A DNA stretch of 64,000 bases from Alentia gelatinosa (GCA_950022655.1 OX465579.1:78689193-78753192), one strand, 5' to 3'; positions 20,391-31,230 are shown, numbered from the stretch's first letter. Numbers and translations are program-made. The notes: generated by a model from the sequence alone, not told the origin.

Positions 20391-20861
20391 TCATAATGGA
20401 AGAGCGCGGTATACCAAAATCTCATAAAATAAGAGTAAGAGAATATCAATACTTTGGTATATTTCTTTTGAGATGTTTGTCATTTTCTGGCTAACGTTTT
20501 TGATTTTGACTTGTGCCTGGTCTAGCATACCACAGATCACATTCAACTTGTCATGGTTGTGACTGAATTTTTCATTTAGGGTCTTGGTCAACTGCCCTAC
20601 TTCTCTGGCTAATAGGTCAGCTCTGCCACTCATTTTGCTCTTTGATAGCCCCTTAGCGCTTGATGCACTCAAGTTTGTTTTGCTGGAAGGTACTGAATTT
20701 GGAGTACTAGTGCCCTTGGTAGTCCTCTTACTAACATATTTGTCATCTGTTTTCCTTCTACTTCTAAGAGTTATTTTGACATCTTCAGATGGGGTATCAT
20801 CTGGAACATCCATATATTTGGCACTATTATCATAGTCGATTGATATGTGATTTCTGTACAT
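20391..20861 (-). CDS. Unrecognised coiled-coil ORF, possibly a LINE ORF1 N-terminus
   Basis: A 156-codon frame with a charged, Ser/Thr/Lys-rich N-terminal half, then a predicted helical/coiled segment (ADLLAREVGQLTKTLNEKF, KLNVICGMLDQAQVK) and a hydrophobic end. This order (basic low complexity then coiled coil) is common at the start of LINE ORF1 proteins, and also in host proteins. No RNA-binding or catalytic domain follows, so if it is an ORF1 it is truncated. A 17-bp direct repeat (TGATATGTGATTTCTGT) overlaps its start near 20841 and 20867. A chance frame cannot be excluded. Confidence 0.35.
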   Translation of the reverse strand: MYRNHISIDYDNSAKYMDVPDDTPSEDVKITLRSRRKTDDKYVSKRTTKGTSTPNSVPSSKTNLSASSAKGLSKSKMSGRADLLAREVGQLTKTLNEKFSHNHDKLNVICGMLDQAQVKIKNVSQKMTNISKEIYQSIDILLLLFYEILVYRALPL

Positions 20862-21165
20862 GTATTGATATGTGATTTCTGTTGATTTGCTTCACCACAC
20901 CGCACACACATTCACATGGTCACTCAGCCATGAAAGTTCTATTAAAAGGAACCAAGTCAGTAGTGGGGCAGGGATACGGGATACTGGGATACTGGACCTC
21001 TGCTCATTTAACCAGGCCTTTATAGTTGGGACATTGATAGTGAGGGGATAGATTCTTTACAGCAAGCTGAAACCCTGTGTGAGCATTCTAACCTCTATCT
21101 AGATATGAGCGCGCTCAATAACACTTTCATTGCACTGTTGTTTCATTGTCCCATCATTCTAACTT
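20862..21165. other. Noncoding spacer, nothing recognised
   Basis: No coding frame or repeat I can name lies between the coiled-coil ORF and the next SINE fragment. It includes short GGGATACGGGATACTGGGATAC-like repetition near 20973-20993. Confidence 0.4.
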
Positions 21166-21286
21166 GTTTGTTTGTGGGTTTGATTTAACGTCCAGTTAAC
21201 CATTGAAGGTTCTCACCAGACTTTCTCAAGGTTCTTTTACACCACAAGGGGGGTGATCGAATCCAATGTGTGAGTCTATCATTCAG
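21166..21286 (-). mobile_element. SINE fragment (copy 3), cut by a MITE
   Basis: It has the same 3' tail type (GGTTTGATTTAACGTCCAG on the plus strand) and body (CCAGACTTTCTCAAGG) as the SINE at 18649-19485. It stops at the MITE inserted after CAG 21284-21286. The tRNA-like promoter region is absent. Confidence 0.75.
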
Positions 21287-22960
21287 GGGGCTGTTTCACT
21301 AGTGGGGTGGTAAAAGTGAGAGCTAGGACTGCAACAGTGCCAGCAACAGCGATACCAACAGTGACAATGACAAGATCCCGTTTCATCAGTGCTCTCACTG
21401 TTGAGGTGGCACCAACTTTCACTGTTGGCATATTTTACAGCATAGTGCACTTAGTGAGCACAGGGTCTCGCTGTGCTGTCAAACCTCACTGTGTGTATAT
21501 AGAGGATTTCCCGTGCTTCCAATAGGAATTAAGTGTTGAAATTTTTACATGAGTAAGGGGTACATATAACCCATAATCGTACCAAGCATGAAGAAGAACG
21601 GCCGAACCGTTCCAAAGATACCGGCGTTTGGATTTTTCACTCCCTCCGTGCGTTTGCGTTGGTTGCTGTTCTTTTTCACTCCCTCCGTAGTATGGCGGGG
21701 TTTCAGCAGTTCCTTTTGTCTCCCCCCGGAGGCCGGTGGGAAGTGCTCGACACAGGTCACCAGAGCAGCATTTGCTATGACAAAATTCAAACGCCTATAT
21801 CTTCGGAACGGTACGGTCATTCTTCTTTATCATAGGTTATATGTACCCTTTACTCATGTGAAAGTTTCATTGCCTAACTCCAACGGGAAGTGGGTAAAAA
21901 CATGTCCCCCTCTGACATAAACAAAGCTCTAAACCCAACAGCGACATGGGGGCCGTTTCACTAGGAGGGTAAGCTGTAATAGTGAGACCACAGTGATACT
22001 TTGCGTTTCATGAGAATGTGCAGTCAAGCGTGAACATGAGTCAGGTAAGGAGTGAGACCAACAGTGAGAGAGTACGTTTTACTAGAAAATTAGTCTCACT
22101 GTAACTATCACTGTTGAGACATTATTAGTGACAGGGTAGACCCTGTCGCTGTTGGGTTTAGAGTTTTGTTTATGTCAGAGGAGGACAATGAAATTTTTTA
22201 CACAAGTAAGGTATACATATAACCTATAATCGTACCAAATATGAAGAAAATCGGCCAAGCGGATCGGAAGTTATCGGCGTTTGAATTTCTTACTCCCTCT
22301 GTTCGTTTGCATTGGTTGCTGTTCTTTTCACTCCCTCCGTAGTGCGGCGGGGGTTTCGGCGGTTCTTTTTGTCTCCCCCCGAAGGCCGGCGGGAAGTGCA
22401 GTATTTGCTATGACCAAATTCAAACGTTGATATCTTCGGAACGGCTTGGCCGATTTTCTTCATATTTGGTACGATTATAGTTTATACATATACCTTACTG
22501 GTGTAAGCCGGAATCGCTTAATTCCTATGGGAAGGTGTGAAATTCCACGTCATCCTGGCCCGTTGACGAATAAATTCGAACGTCAAAAGCGTTTGCATAG
22601 CGAGAGCTGTGCCAACAGTGAGAGCTAGTCCCACCTCAACAGCGAGAGCACTGATGAAACGCGAATTTGGGCTTGACAATGTTGGTATCGCTGTTGCTGG
22701 CACTGTTGCAGTCCTACCTCTCGCTTTAACCCCCCTACTAGTGAAACGGCCCCATGGTCTACCCTGTCACTAATAGTGCCTCAACAGTGATAGGTACAGT
22801 GAGACCTAATTTTCTAGTGAAACATACTCTCTCACTGTTGGCCTCACTCCTGACCTGACTCGCGTTCACGCTTGACTGCACCTTCTCATGAAACACACAC
22901 TGTTGCTGTGGTGGCACTGTTGCCAACAGTGAGACTTAGGGCTTCTAGTGAAACGGCCCC
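21287..22960. mobile_element. Outer MITE of the GTTTCACTAG family, CAG target duplication
   Basis: Ends GGGGCTGTTTCACTAG (21287) and CTAGTGAAACGGCCCC (22960) are flanked by CAG at 21284-21286 and 22961-22963. Without the inner insertion it is about 866 bp. Long arms carry repeated GTTTCA/TGAAAC and CAACAGTGA motifs and an inverted core. The reverse complement of 21828-21893 matches the satellite monomer over more than 60 bp. No coding capacity. Confidence 0.85.
21949..22753. mobile_element. Inner MITE of the same family, ATG target duplication
   Basis: Ends GGGGCCGTTTCACTAG and CTAGTGAAACGGCCCC are perfect inverted repeats flanked by ATG at 21946-21948 and 22754-22756. It is 805 bp and inserted in the right arm of the outer element. 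The centre has inverted arms with ACATATAACC...ACCAAATATGAAGAAAATC near 22210-22250 and its complement near 22450-22490. Confidence 0.9.
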
Positions 22961-22963
22961 CAG

Positions 22964-23444
22964 GTTACATTTCACATTTCCTCCTCACTAACAGTTTGGT
23001 CCAATCTAATTCCTTTCCTTGTTCTCACAGTGTTCTGAGTTCTTGTATGTGCTCTACCTATGAGAGCTTGTTTCACAAATGTTTTCTAGGCACTCACAGA
23101 GTAGAACTATATTCACACAATCACTATCTCTCAAGGCGACCTTACTGCAGATAGACTGAGGCCCCCAGCACCCACTGAGCAGACTAGTTGCTTCGAGCAG
23201 CTAGTAGTGCTCACCTGTACCTCGTCCAGATGTTATCTTCGTACTGCTGCTCAGTGCAGGAAGCACTGAGGTATACTCAAACCAACAACCTTCGTTTAAA
23301 TCATCAGAACATCACGTGACCAACCACTCTCCTTATAGGGAGCACATGTGGTTCTTTTACCTTTCTACCACCACAATATCCGATCATTGTCTATTAACTT
23401 CATTCATGCAGTAAATCTACCACTGCTGATGGTGAAGGAGCCGT
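22964..23444. other. Noncoding stretch with a SINE scrap
   Basis: No gene seen. At about 23405-23440 a piece resembling the SINE body (GTAAATCTACCACTGCTG) lies directly before the tail of the next SINE copy, which suggests that SINE inserted into or next to an older fragment. Confidence 0.5.
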
Positions 23445-23745
23445 TTTTGTTGGTTGGTTGGTTTGAATTAACGTCCAGTTAACATTTGCAGGTTCTCAGC
23501 AAACTTTCTCAAGTTTCTTTTATACCACAAGGGTGGTGATCGAATCTATGTAATGAATTTAGGTAGAAATCACACGTTTACCGAGGTGAGAGTTGTTTTA
23601 CTTCCCACACCACATAGACATGGTATGAGAAGGATTGGCCTTTGAGACTCAAACCCACAAAGTCCTACAACCTTGGGGCTACAAGTGCAATGCCCCACTG
23701 AGCTAATTTTCCACCACCGATGAGAGCAAAGATTAAGCTTATGGT
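23445..23745 (-). mobile_element. tRNA-derived SINE, copy 4
   Basis: The minus strand reads a clear tRNA-like promoter: A box TTAGCTCAGTGG near 23705 and B box GGGTTTGAGTC near 23650. The shared body and the second tail type (CAAACCAACCAACC) follow. This copy starts close to the tRNA-like part, without the extra 5' segment seen at 4255-4657. I could not define the target duplication. Confidence 0.75.
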
Positions 23746-23749
23746 TTTG

Positions 23750-24417
23750 AACAGACGAATAAGATATCAAGATTCATTTCAGTTAGTGGTAGGTATGAGC
23801 CCTGTGATTGGATGAGTTGGTGAGTGATTGGGAGAAAGAGCAATAATAGGAGTATGTAGCAGAGTCAGTGGGGCATGGATTCATGAGATGGGATGTGAGT
23901 TGGGTAGTGACCCAGCACTGAAGTGGCTGAACAATGAATGAGTGAATGTGAGAGCAAACTGATGAACCAACTTTTATTGAAAACACCTGGTGCAAACGAC
24001 ATTTGTGGTTAGAAGTCAAGGCCACGCCTAAACATCAGCTATTGAAATGTACCAGCCTGTAGGCCAATAAATCCATATCCTCAATGCACAATAATAAACT
24101 CTATCCTTGCAGATAATATGTTAGGAATTCCACTGCAACCACATGTGATACATAAGATGTTGATATGTACCCATGTCCAAGTCAATAAAGTAAGTCCACT
24201 TCATCATTCCAATGCCTTTGTTTCCGCAGGTCTAAAGAAAGGGACTTTAAAATAGCACGGTATGGTCTTTGTGGGGATTTGATACTTAAATCTATATTAA
24301 GGGGTACATCTCTGAGGGAGAATTGGAACCTGGGTTCCCTTTGACTAATGATTACCAATGATCACTAGTGTTTTCCCTATGCATAGCGCAGAGCTCTGTA
24401 GTGATAATGGTGACCCA
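23750..24417. other. Noncoding, 3' flank of the four-exon gene
   Basis: No coding signal. It contains short GAGTGA/GTGAGT-rich sequence near 23815-23950. It would include the 3' UTR of the minus-strand gene ending at 24418. Possible AATAAA signals (minus strand) are present near 24185 and 24090. Confidence 0.4.
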
Positions 24418-24626
24418 TCACGCATCTACTAGACAGTCCACTGTGGCCTCCTCTACTAAGTACTTGAGCAAGGGGTATCGCCGCAGAAAGCAGAACTGGT
24501 TGAGTCGGTCAATGCCCACACTAAGCCGCTCCAATTTGAGAACCTCAAAGTCGGCCTCGTTGCGGAGCCGCTTCCCCTCCTTCTTGTATGCCGTCACCTC
24601 ATTTCTCAGTGAGTCAAGGCTCATTT
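24418..24626 (-). CDS. Exon 4 (last) of an unrecognised helical protein gene
   Basis: The acceptor TTGTTCTTCACAG precedes 24626 and the frame ends at TGA 24420-24418. Entry phase 1 fits exon 3 exactly. It encodes 69 codons: LDSLRNEVTAYKKEGKRL, then DFEVLKLERLSVGIDRLN, then FLRRYPLLKYLVEEATVD. The regularly spaced charged and hydrophobic residues predict long amphipathic helices, as in BAR-like or other helical-bundle proteins. I cannot name the family. Confidence 0.65.
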
Positions 24627-25398
24627 CTGTGAAGAACAATGTATGTATTATCCATCAGACACTTATTTGCTGCTAGGGGTGCAGTGTGAATTGTGTTTGG
24701 GCTCACTGTGATGTAGTGAATGGCTATGAATTGATGACTAACTAAGTAAATTAAGTGCAGTTTTCTCATCAGTTTTAGGTATATGATAATATAAAAACTT
24801 AGTGATTGTGCACTTAGGGATGGCATTCTCCACCCCTGGCATCGGGATGTATTTAGTGTTACAAAAGACCTTGAACCTACAGGCTCCGTAACCACATTTT
24901 CCCTTTAATTGCCACATTATATTAGTTTCCTCAATGTTCAGAAAAGATGGGAAAAAGGGAACTACTCAAAGAAAGGAGGGAAGCCCATATATTGAATCCC
25001 ACATACAAAAGAAACACAATGATCAATTACGTTGATATGACATACAGATAAACATAGTAAGGTGTATATCCAGACCTTTTTACCATATAGGCCTGTATAT
25101 TACCATATGTTATACTAGAATTCCATACGATCAATATGCCTGATCTGACACTTTCATTTTATACCTGTAAAACCTCTACAATGTTTGGAATATCGTATGC
25201 ACCATTGGACACAGGAGTCTCCTGAAAACAGGGACTTGTTCCAAATCTGGAAATTCCAGTATAGATTTAAAAAGTAAAGAATCCCAACTTATTGAATAAT
25301 TAATCTTAAGGACTAAACTATAATTATAGAATCAAAGCACAAATAAAAACGTAGAAATCACTGGGGGATCAACAAAATGTCACTGCAAAATCTAATAC
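24627..25398 (-). other. Intron 3 of the four-exon gene
   Basis: Noncoding, AT-rich. The donor is GTATTA after exon 3 (weak but valid) and the acceptor is at 24627-24629. No repeat recognised. Confidence 0.6.
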
Positions 25399-25555
25399 CT
25401 CTGTACATTATTTCTTGTCCAGAAAGTTCATGTTCCATTTTGCTGAAGCGACGAGCATTTGCCAGCAGGCTGATGATTGGGCTCTCTGGTTTCTCATAGT
25501 CCTGTGCAGCAAGGCGAGCACTTGCAAACTTCATTATTGTGTTTGCAACTAGGTC
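25399..25555 (-). CDS. Exon 3 of the four-exon gene
   Basis: The acceptor TTTTCGTGTTATCAG precedes 25555. It is 157 nt, phase 0 in and phase 1 out, encoding DLVANTIMKFASARLAAQDY, then ESPIISLLANARRFSKMEH. The peptide is helical and free of stops, and the phase joins both neighbours. A further exon between exons 2 and 3 cannot be excluded, because that intron is 2.4 kb. Confidence 0.65.
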
Positions 25556-27940
25556 CTGATAACACGAAAATTGGGATGTGTTGAATTCCTGCTATTGTTT
25601 GAATATATTATAGAACATTTAAAACTCTCCCTATATATATACAGATTTCATAAAATACTACATAAATTTATGATATTTGTCAAAGGCTATTTCAGACAAA
25701 TTTAATTTAGATCCATACCACATAGTTGATATGCTTAATTATTTGTTTCAATAAATCAGGAAGCCGTATTTACGCCACTATCGAATAGCTCCGATCTCTG
25801 CCACTTGGGGACACCACTGTATCATATTTCATTTACCATTAGTCATTAAGTCCTTGTTATTTGGAAAATCCAATGTTATATTATCAAATTTGATTATAAA
25901 GTTGTTATAAAACCCTATTTATTATCTCTTCATTAAATACATATATAATAAACCCAGCATTTTTTGTTTTCTTTTAAACGTTTTTTTAGATAGATTTTAC
26001 TTTCAAACACCACTCTTCCATAGGCTTCTGGATGTAAGCCTTTATAAGCCTTTCAAAAGTTGAGACCATAGACATTGAGGCCCACAGCACTGCCGCCTGT
26101 GGAGTCATAGTTTCCCACTAACACCACCACTGTATGGGCAGCGAGTGGCTGGGACTGTGGCTGGGAGGCGGGGCAGAGGGTTTCTCACCAAAGGACGGCG
26201 GGCGTCTGTAAACAGTAGGATTAGGCGAGGGATAGGCAGGGCTTAGGCCCACTTGTGAGTATAGACAAGTATCACCCGACAAATATCACCCGCAGCTCTA
26301 CAGTTGGCCGTAGGGGGAAGGGTTTCTCACTGAGATACTTGCTCAGGTCCTCCTAAAGTGCTAAACCAACACACTGATAATTCGCGGTAGCAGAGAGAGG
26401 TGGGGGAGGAGGATTTCCTTTCTCATTTTTTATCGTACACATATATACGCCCGGGCAGAGGATATTTCTTCTTTTATTATCCATCGTATACAATGACACC
26501 ATTGAGAATGTATGGGGACTCAGTAAACCACAGCCCATTATGTAAAACCTGTCAGATACCATAACTGTGGTATACGTATTCATATCTATGGTATACGGCC
26601 TCAAAATCATGGTATACGGGGAAAATGGCCCCTTTGTGCTGTAGAGCAAAGAAATAGTCTCTATTGTTATACACTTTAATATGGCAATTAGTATGTTTAA
26701 TATATTAAAAAAGATGGATAATAAATACAACAAACGATGGTTATGTGGACAGGCGGCTCGGTAAACCACTCGAGGTTGACGTCGAAACATTATTATATAT
26801 TATTATATATTATTATATACCTATGCACTAAATCAGTGTAAATACGTACTGCTCCTAGGGGTACAGTTATCGTACACAGAATGAACTGTACATAACGCAT
26901 TTTGATTGGTCGAGAGGCCGACAACAGAATTCTAGGTGCCAGATTCAAAAATGGCGGATCCCTTCAGCAGCGAGTTCTGTGGCGTCGTACAGTAACCACG
27001 GAGCAAGTTTGTGCGAAAACACATCAAACTTCGAGGTGGAATACGATAACAAATCACGTGATACACTTTAGATAGCTTATATATGCGAGAAATATCAATT
27101 TCGATACGTTCACGGGCCGAGCGGGCGACTCATCGATGTCAACAAATAGCGGAGACACTGCACCGCTCGAGTGTGGCTGTCCGACGGGACAATCGAGCGT
27201 AGCAGGGTGACCCTGCGTTAATTTATGCGGCGGTTTAATGTATTCGCGCCTGCGCGGTGATCACTTCCGGTTATCAACATCCGGCATGTCTGCTAGCGTA
27301 CACATCGTGTTTGAGAGTTGTGCCAAGTGATTTCGACGTCGAATTACGGTCAGTTTTAGCAAATTAAGACCGAATTAAGGTATATAATAATATGAAACCA
27401 TAGTGATGGTGCCAGTACGGGGTAGATTTACTCATTGTTTCGGAGAAATTCGTTCTGAACGAGCCGGCATGGCGAGTTCAGAACGAATTTCTCTGAAACA
27501 ACGAATAAATCTACCCCGTTCTGTCACCATAACTATGGTTTCACATATTACTACGCGTCAACCACTCGTGGTTTACGGCTGCCTGTCCACAAAACCATCG
27601 ATTATTGTCCATTTATATGCCAAGTGTGAAATACAGCCAAGACACGTCCATATTTAAAAGGAAACAGTCTTGTATACGCTTCATACGCTGGTGTGAAATA
27701 TGGACGTATACATATGAAAATAAGTCAATATACCGCCGATACATACACTTCCGCGATGGCGTATATAGGAATAAACTGGTGTTTTTGCGCAGTGTATGTA
27801 AAGTGGTTAGTTTCGCGCAGTGATAACACTATTGTACCCAATACCAGTTCAATAGATTACACATACTCGGAAGAGCCTTTGATATGAGTTTCCTGCTTTT
27901 GGAGAAATATACCAGTGGTGGAATAAACAAAAATACTAAC
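25556..27940 (-). other. Intron 2 of the four-exon gene, containing foldback repeats
   Basis: No exon recognised. It holds a large inverted repeat (arms about 26733-26790 and 27548-27605) with a nested 165-bp foldback (27389-27553), ATTATATATT repeats near 26792-26815, and TGGTATACG repeats near 26568-26620. On the plus strand a short frame ATGGCGGATCC... at 26951 follows an inverted CCAAT (GATTGGTC, 26904). It resembles a first exon or promoter but is too short to call. Confidence 0.5.
26733..27605. repeat. Large inverted repeat with nested foldback
   Basis: The outer arms (26733-26790 and 27548-27605) share CGATGGTT.TGTGGACAGGC...GTAAACCAC...GGTTGACG in inverted orientation. Inside, 27389-27461 and about 27475-27553 form a second pair of about 73 bp with a short spacer. 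The similarity continues weakly outside both arms. It looks like a nonautonomous foldback element; ends and target duplication are not resolved. Confidence 0.7.
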
Positions 27941-28143
27941 ATTGTATTCCTTGTGATGGAAACATGGACATTTCGTGTTTAACTGACGATGCCCATCACT
28001 CAACTCTTGTAAAATTCCTCTGTATACTGAGAGCTGGTTTTTCCACCACTTGATAGATTCTGCCAACGTTGAGTGTTCTCGAACCAATGCCAATCGCTGA
28101 GCCGTTTTCTTCAGTTTCTGTGGGATGTCATTAACTGGAACAC
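27941..28143 (-). CDS. Exon 2 of the four-exon gene
   Basis: The acceptor ATTTTAG precedes 28143 and the donor GTTAGT follows 27941. It is 203 nt, phase 1 in and phase 0 out. It encodes VPVNDIPQKLKKTAQRLALV, then STLAESIKWWKNQLSVYRG and a Cys/His-containing end (CPCFHHKEY). The first 55 codons look like well-preserved helical protein. The last 12 codons are less certain, because the true donor could lie earlier. Confidence 0.6.
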
Positions 28144-28345
28144 CTAAAATTAAATAGGCAAATAGGTTCAAAATTAAAAATTGTCAACAAGACTCAAGAC
28201 TCACTCATGGTTTGTGATAGTTTTTCCCAACATAAATAGGCAAATGTTTTTTTAAGAGGGTAAACGAGGCTGTTAATCTATGCAGTATTCATAATGATAT
28301 TACAGGGGGTTGATAGTAGCATAAAATAACCCAATAGCCACTTAC
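28144..28345 (-). other. Intron 1 of the four-exon gene
   Basis: A 202-bp intron with donor GTAAGT (28345-28340) and acceptor TTTTAG. Nothing else seen. Confidence 0.7.
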
Positions 28346-28454
28346 CATCTGTTTGGTTGATTCCCTCAAAGTAATCAGGCTGTTCTATTACTAGTGGTGA
28401 TGTAGAAGCGTCAGAGGTTCTTCTGAAGGCCCGGGACAGACGTTTCAACGCCAT
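28346..28454 (-). CDS. Exon 1 (start) of an unrecognised 225-residue protein gene
   Basis: The ATG at 28454 (context TTTCATGGCG) opens a 109-nt exon ending in donor GTAAGT. It encodes MALKRLSRAFRRTSD, then PLVIEQPDYFEGINQTDG. Joined to exons 2 to 4 the phases agree (1, 0, 1) and give 226 codons including the stop, which is strong internal evidence for a real gene. The N-terminus is basic and amphipathic, which could bind membrane. With the helical remainder a BAR-like role is possible, but this is inference and I do not recognise the family. Confidence 0.65.
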
Positions 28455-29302
28455 GAAAGCTCTTGAACAGTAAGAGAGTGTATTAAATAACTTATCAAAT
28501 ATGTGGTAAATAGAATTCCTATATACCTATGAGCGAACAACCTATGATTACTTAACTTTTGTTTACTGCCCAGGTTGAAGTTACTGCCCAGGTTGACGTT
28601 TACTGCCCAGGTTGACGTTTACTGCCCAGGTTGACGTCCAGATACATTCGGTTTTATTGATATTAGCCGACAATTGAAGGTATATAGGAATAGGGAAACC
28701 ACGTACCAGTGGAAATAAGTCAAAGTTACTCGGTAAGGCTTGGAAAAATTACTGCCCGCGGCTACGCCTTGGGCAGTAATTTTTCAAACCTTTACCTCGT
28801 AACTTTGACTTATTCCCACCGGAACATAGTTTCCCTCTATTCCAGTAGATAGTGAAGTCAGAGTTTGAATTCGCCAAAAGGATTTTCCTTTCATCGATAT
28901 ATTCATCATTATTCTTACTAATGCAGACAGACATGATTTGTTACCACATGACTTTATCAATCATTGCGATCACTCCCAGATGACTCCTTGGAAACGTTAA
29001 GTCCTGGGGGGGGGGGGAGTGTTTCTCAGTCGTGATGATCTCAAACTCAAGCTATCTTTAACGATTTTAACGCTATTAACGATTATTGCATCTAAAGAAC
29101 TGGCCCTGTGACCCTTTTTTTTAGACGACATAATCGCTAATACCGATTATCAAACATTCAAGACGGTTTTCAAGATAGATACAACAACCATTGACCCAAA
29201 GGGTTTGATGATCATCTCCAAATGTATGATAATTAGACTAGGGCCTCAAAACGGTCGCTATTGATGATTATCCCCTCGGGACCCATGTTCTATTGGTGGT
29301 CC
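28455..29302. other. Upstream region of the four-exon gene, with repeats
   Basis: It contains four copies of a ~22-bp unit (TACTGCCCAGGTTGACGT) at about 28565-28638, a foldback at 28687-28843, and a 12-bp G run at 29006-29017. No coding frame is supported. The promoter of the minus-strand gene should be here, but no TATA box is evident. Confidence 0.55.
28687..28843. repeat. Foldback hairpin, arms of about 77 nt
   Basis: Left arm 28687-28764 and right arm 28766-28843 are imperfect reverse complements, with long matches such as AATAAGTCAAAGTTAC and AAAAATTACTGCCC. The loop is almost absent. The TACTGCCC motif is shared with the tandem repeat just to the left. Confidence 0.85.
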
Positions 29303-29500
29303 AGGGACCCGTTTCACTAGTTGAAAATCCATTCACTGTTGCTCTCAGCGGCAACACAGCGGCAGTTCCCGTTTCAATACTTGGTCGACGCAACAGTGAC
29401 GCAACAGTGGTAGTACCCGTTTCAATAGATAGTGAGGTCTCGCTGTTGCTACCACTGTGGTGCCACTGCTTGCGAAAGGGTCTACCCTCTGGTACTGATC
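29303..29500. mobile_element. MITE arm of the GTTTCACTAG family
   Basis: Left end CCAGGGACCCGTTTCACTAG, then two more CCCGTTTCAA copies about 60 bp apart and CAACAGTG motifs, as in the arms at 17840 and 21949. A matching inverted end (CTAGTAAAACGGGTCCCTGG) lies at 33405-33424. The two could bound one 4.1-kb element or be separate degraded copies; I found no target duplication. Confidence 0.6.
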
Positions 29501-31230
29501 ATAACAACAATTTCAAATCAGATTTTATCCGATATTATAACATATTAAAGTAAAGAAGAACATGCTCCGAACAATGCCGTATGTATGTATTGACCATATA
29601 TCGATTTTCATAATTCTCTAGTAGTCTTCCATGTTGTGAGAACAATTATATTATTTGAACCAAGAATTGCAGTAACTGCGCTACTCAGTCTCTTGCATGT
29701 CTCACAAGCGAGACCTACAGTATGGGCTCTGTAGCTCAGCCAAAAATGCACGTAGAAACGTCAAATAAAAAATCAAATGTGGGGGAAAACAAGGGGAATA
29801 ATTTTTCATGAGTGTTATTAATCACCTACCAGTTATAAAAGCAGGACCTATGTACTGATATTAAATTTTGGAGCTCAAACGACTCACTGTGTACTTAGCT
29901 TCTCAAGATTCATGTATTGTTAACCTTGATAAAGGGCAAATGCGCTCGAAACGTTTGGTTGAAATAAAAAATGCCTACAACAATCTACTTGGCTGTCTTG
30001 TGGCTGTATTGCTTCCCTACATTTATTCTATTAAATATTCCGTTCGTTATGCTGTCTCAGGGGTCATACCGCCATTTCATAAAAAAAAGAAAAAGGCCCC
30101 CTTTAAAAAAAAAAAACTCTCGGCAGAAAAAATAATGAAAAGACTATTTGTATGCGATAATATTGTGGTGAGCTGTCCAGAGGGTGTGCCTCTGATGCCC
30201 CGAAGGCACCTCTGGACATCCAGTGGATCCAAGGAGGGCTCCAGAGGGTTGCATTTGCAACATTCCATGAGCCCACCAAGTGGTGCCCTGGTCCCGGGAG
30301 TTATGGCAGAGGGTGTCCAGATAGTTCACTATAAACGTCCCCATACACCCTCTGAACATCAGTCCGTTTCTAGACTGGGCTTGAAGACCTCCATAGTTCA
30401 CCTAATTTGGTACTTTGGTAGACACATATTATACAGGGTTCCCACAGTATTCCGAATTAAAAAATTCTTTGAGTTTTTCATTATTTGTCAAGGTCTTTTC
30501 CCAGATTTCCAGGTATCCATACCTATGATGGAAATTTTAAAAAATATTGCCTCACATCATCTCTCATGAGCTTTTGTATATAATTGTCTTCATCAAGTAT
30601 GATAATGGCATTTTGCTTTTGAAAAATTAGATGAATGGACAGCATTCTGGTGGCTGGCATAAAGTTTTGCAGTTCACCCTAGGGCAGTCCCCTTGTTGGG
30701 GCCCAGGGGGTAAAGCCCCACAAGCTCCTAGAATTGAGCTATTTCTAGTGATTTTGAAGTCATTTCAAAGGGTACACTTTTGATTAATTTCAATGATGGA
30801 AATGTGTACATGCCAAAATTGTAGCCATCTGGGTTGAGTCTACAGACCTCCAAAAATGTTCTCACCTGATCTACACTTACCTAAAAAAAAAAGCGATTTC
30901 AAGTTTTCATTTTGAACCACCACCACAAAAATTCCCCTAAAAATTACATCAATCTCATGAATGACCATTGGCTTGTACAAAAATTCAAAATTTCCAAAAT
31001 ATTCAGGAAAGTCCCATGCCTGAAGATGTCTGGTAGTTATGCTATATTAACAGAACTTAAGATGTGGCAAAAAAATCTTTTGACAAAGCCGCCACAAAAA
31101 ATCAAGCTAAATTAATCAGCCTTATTTCTGTTTTTCTTTCTGATGTTTCAGGGAGTGTTTCAGATTTAGTATAAAAATACTGACTCCTCTGATCACTTTT
31201 TCTAGTTACCACACAGATATCTAGACACCT
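29501..31230. other. Noncoding stretch with a weak ribozyme-like motif and hairpin
   Basis: An open frame of 233 codons at 29868-30569 has no domain and begins and ends in repeat-like DNA, so I do not call it a gene. At 29924-29955 CTTGATAAAGGGC...GCTCGAAACG resembles a degraded hammerhead core. A hairpin with arms TGTCCAGAGGGTGTGCC / GGCACCTCTGGACA lies at 30174-30218. The rest is AT-rich with no recognised feature. Confidence 0.5.

Noticed and set aside
26353..26790. A 145-codon minus-strand frame
   Set aside because: It spans repeats (TGGTATACG copies and a foldback arm) and has no recognisable domain or splice fit with the surrounding gene.
29868..30569. A 233-codon open frame as a gene
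   Set aside because: No domain, no splice support, low-complexity Lys runs and overlap with repeat-like DNA.
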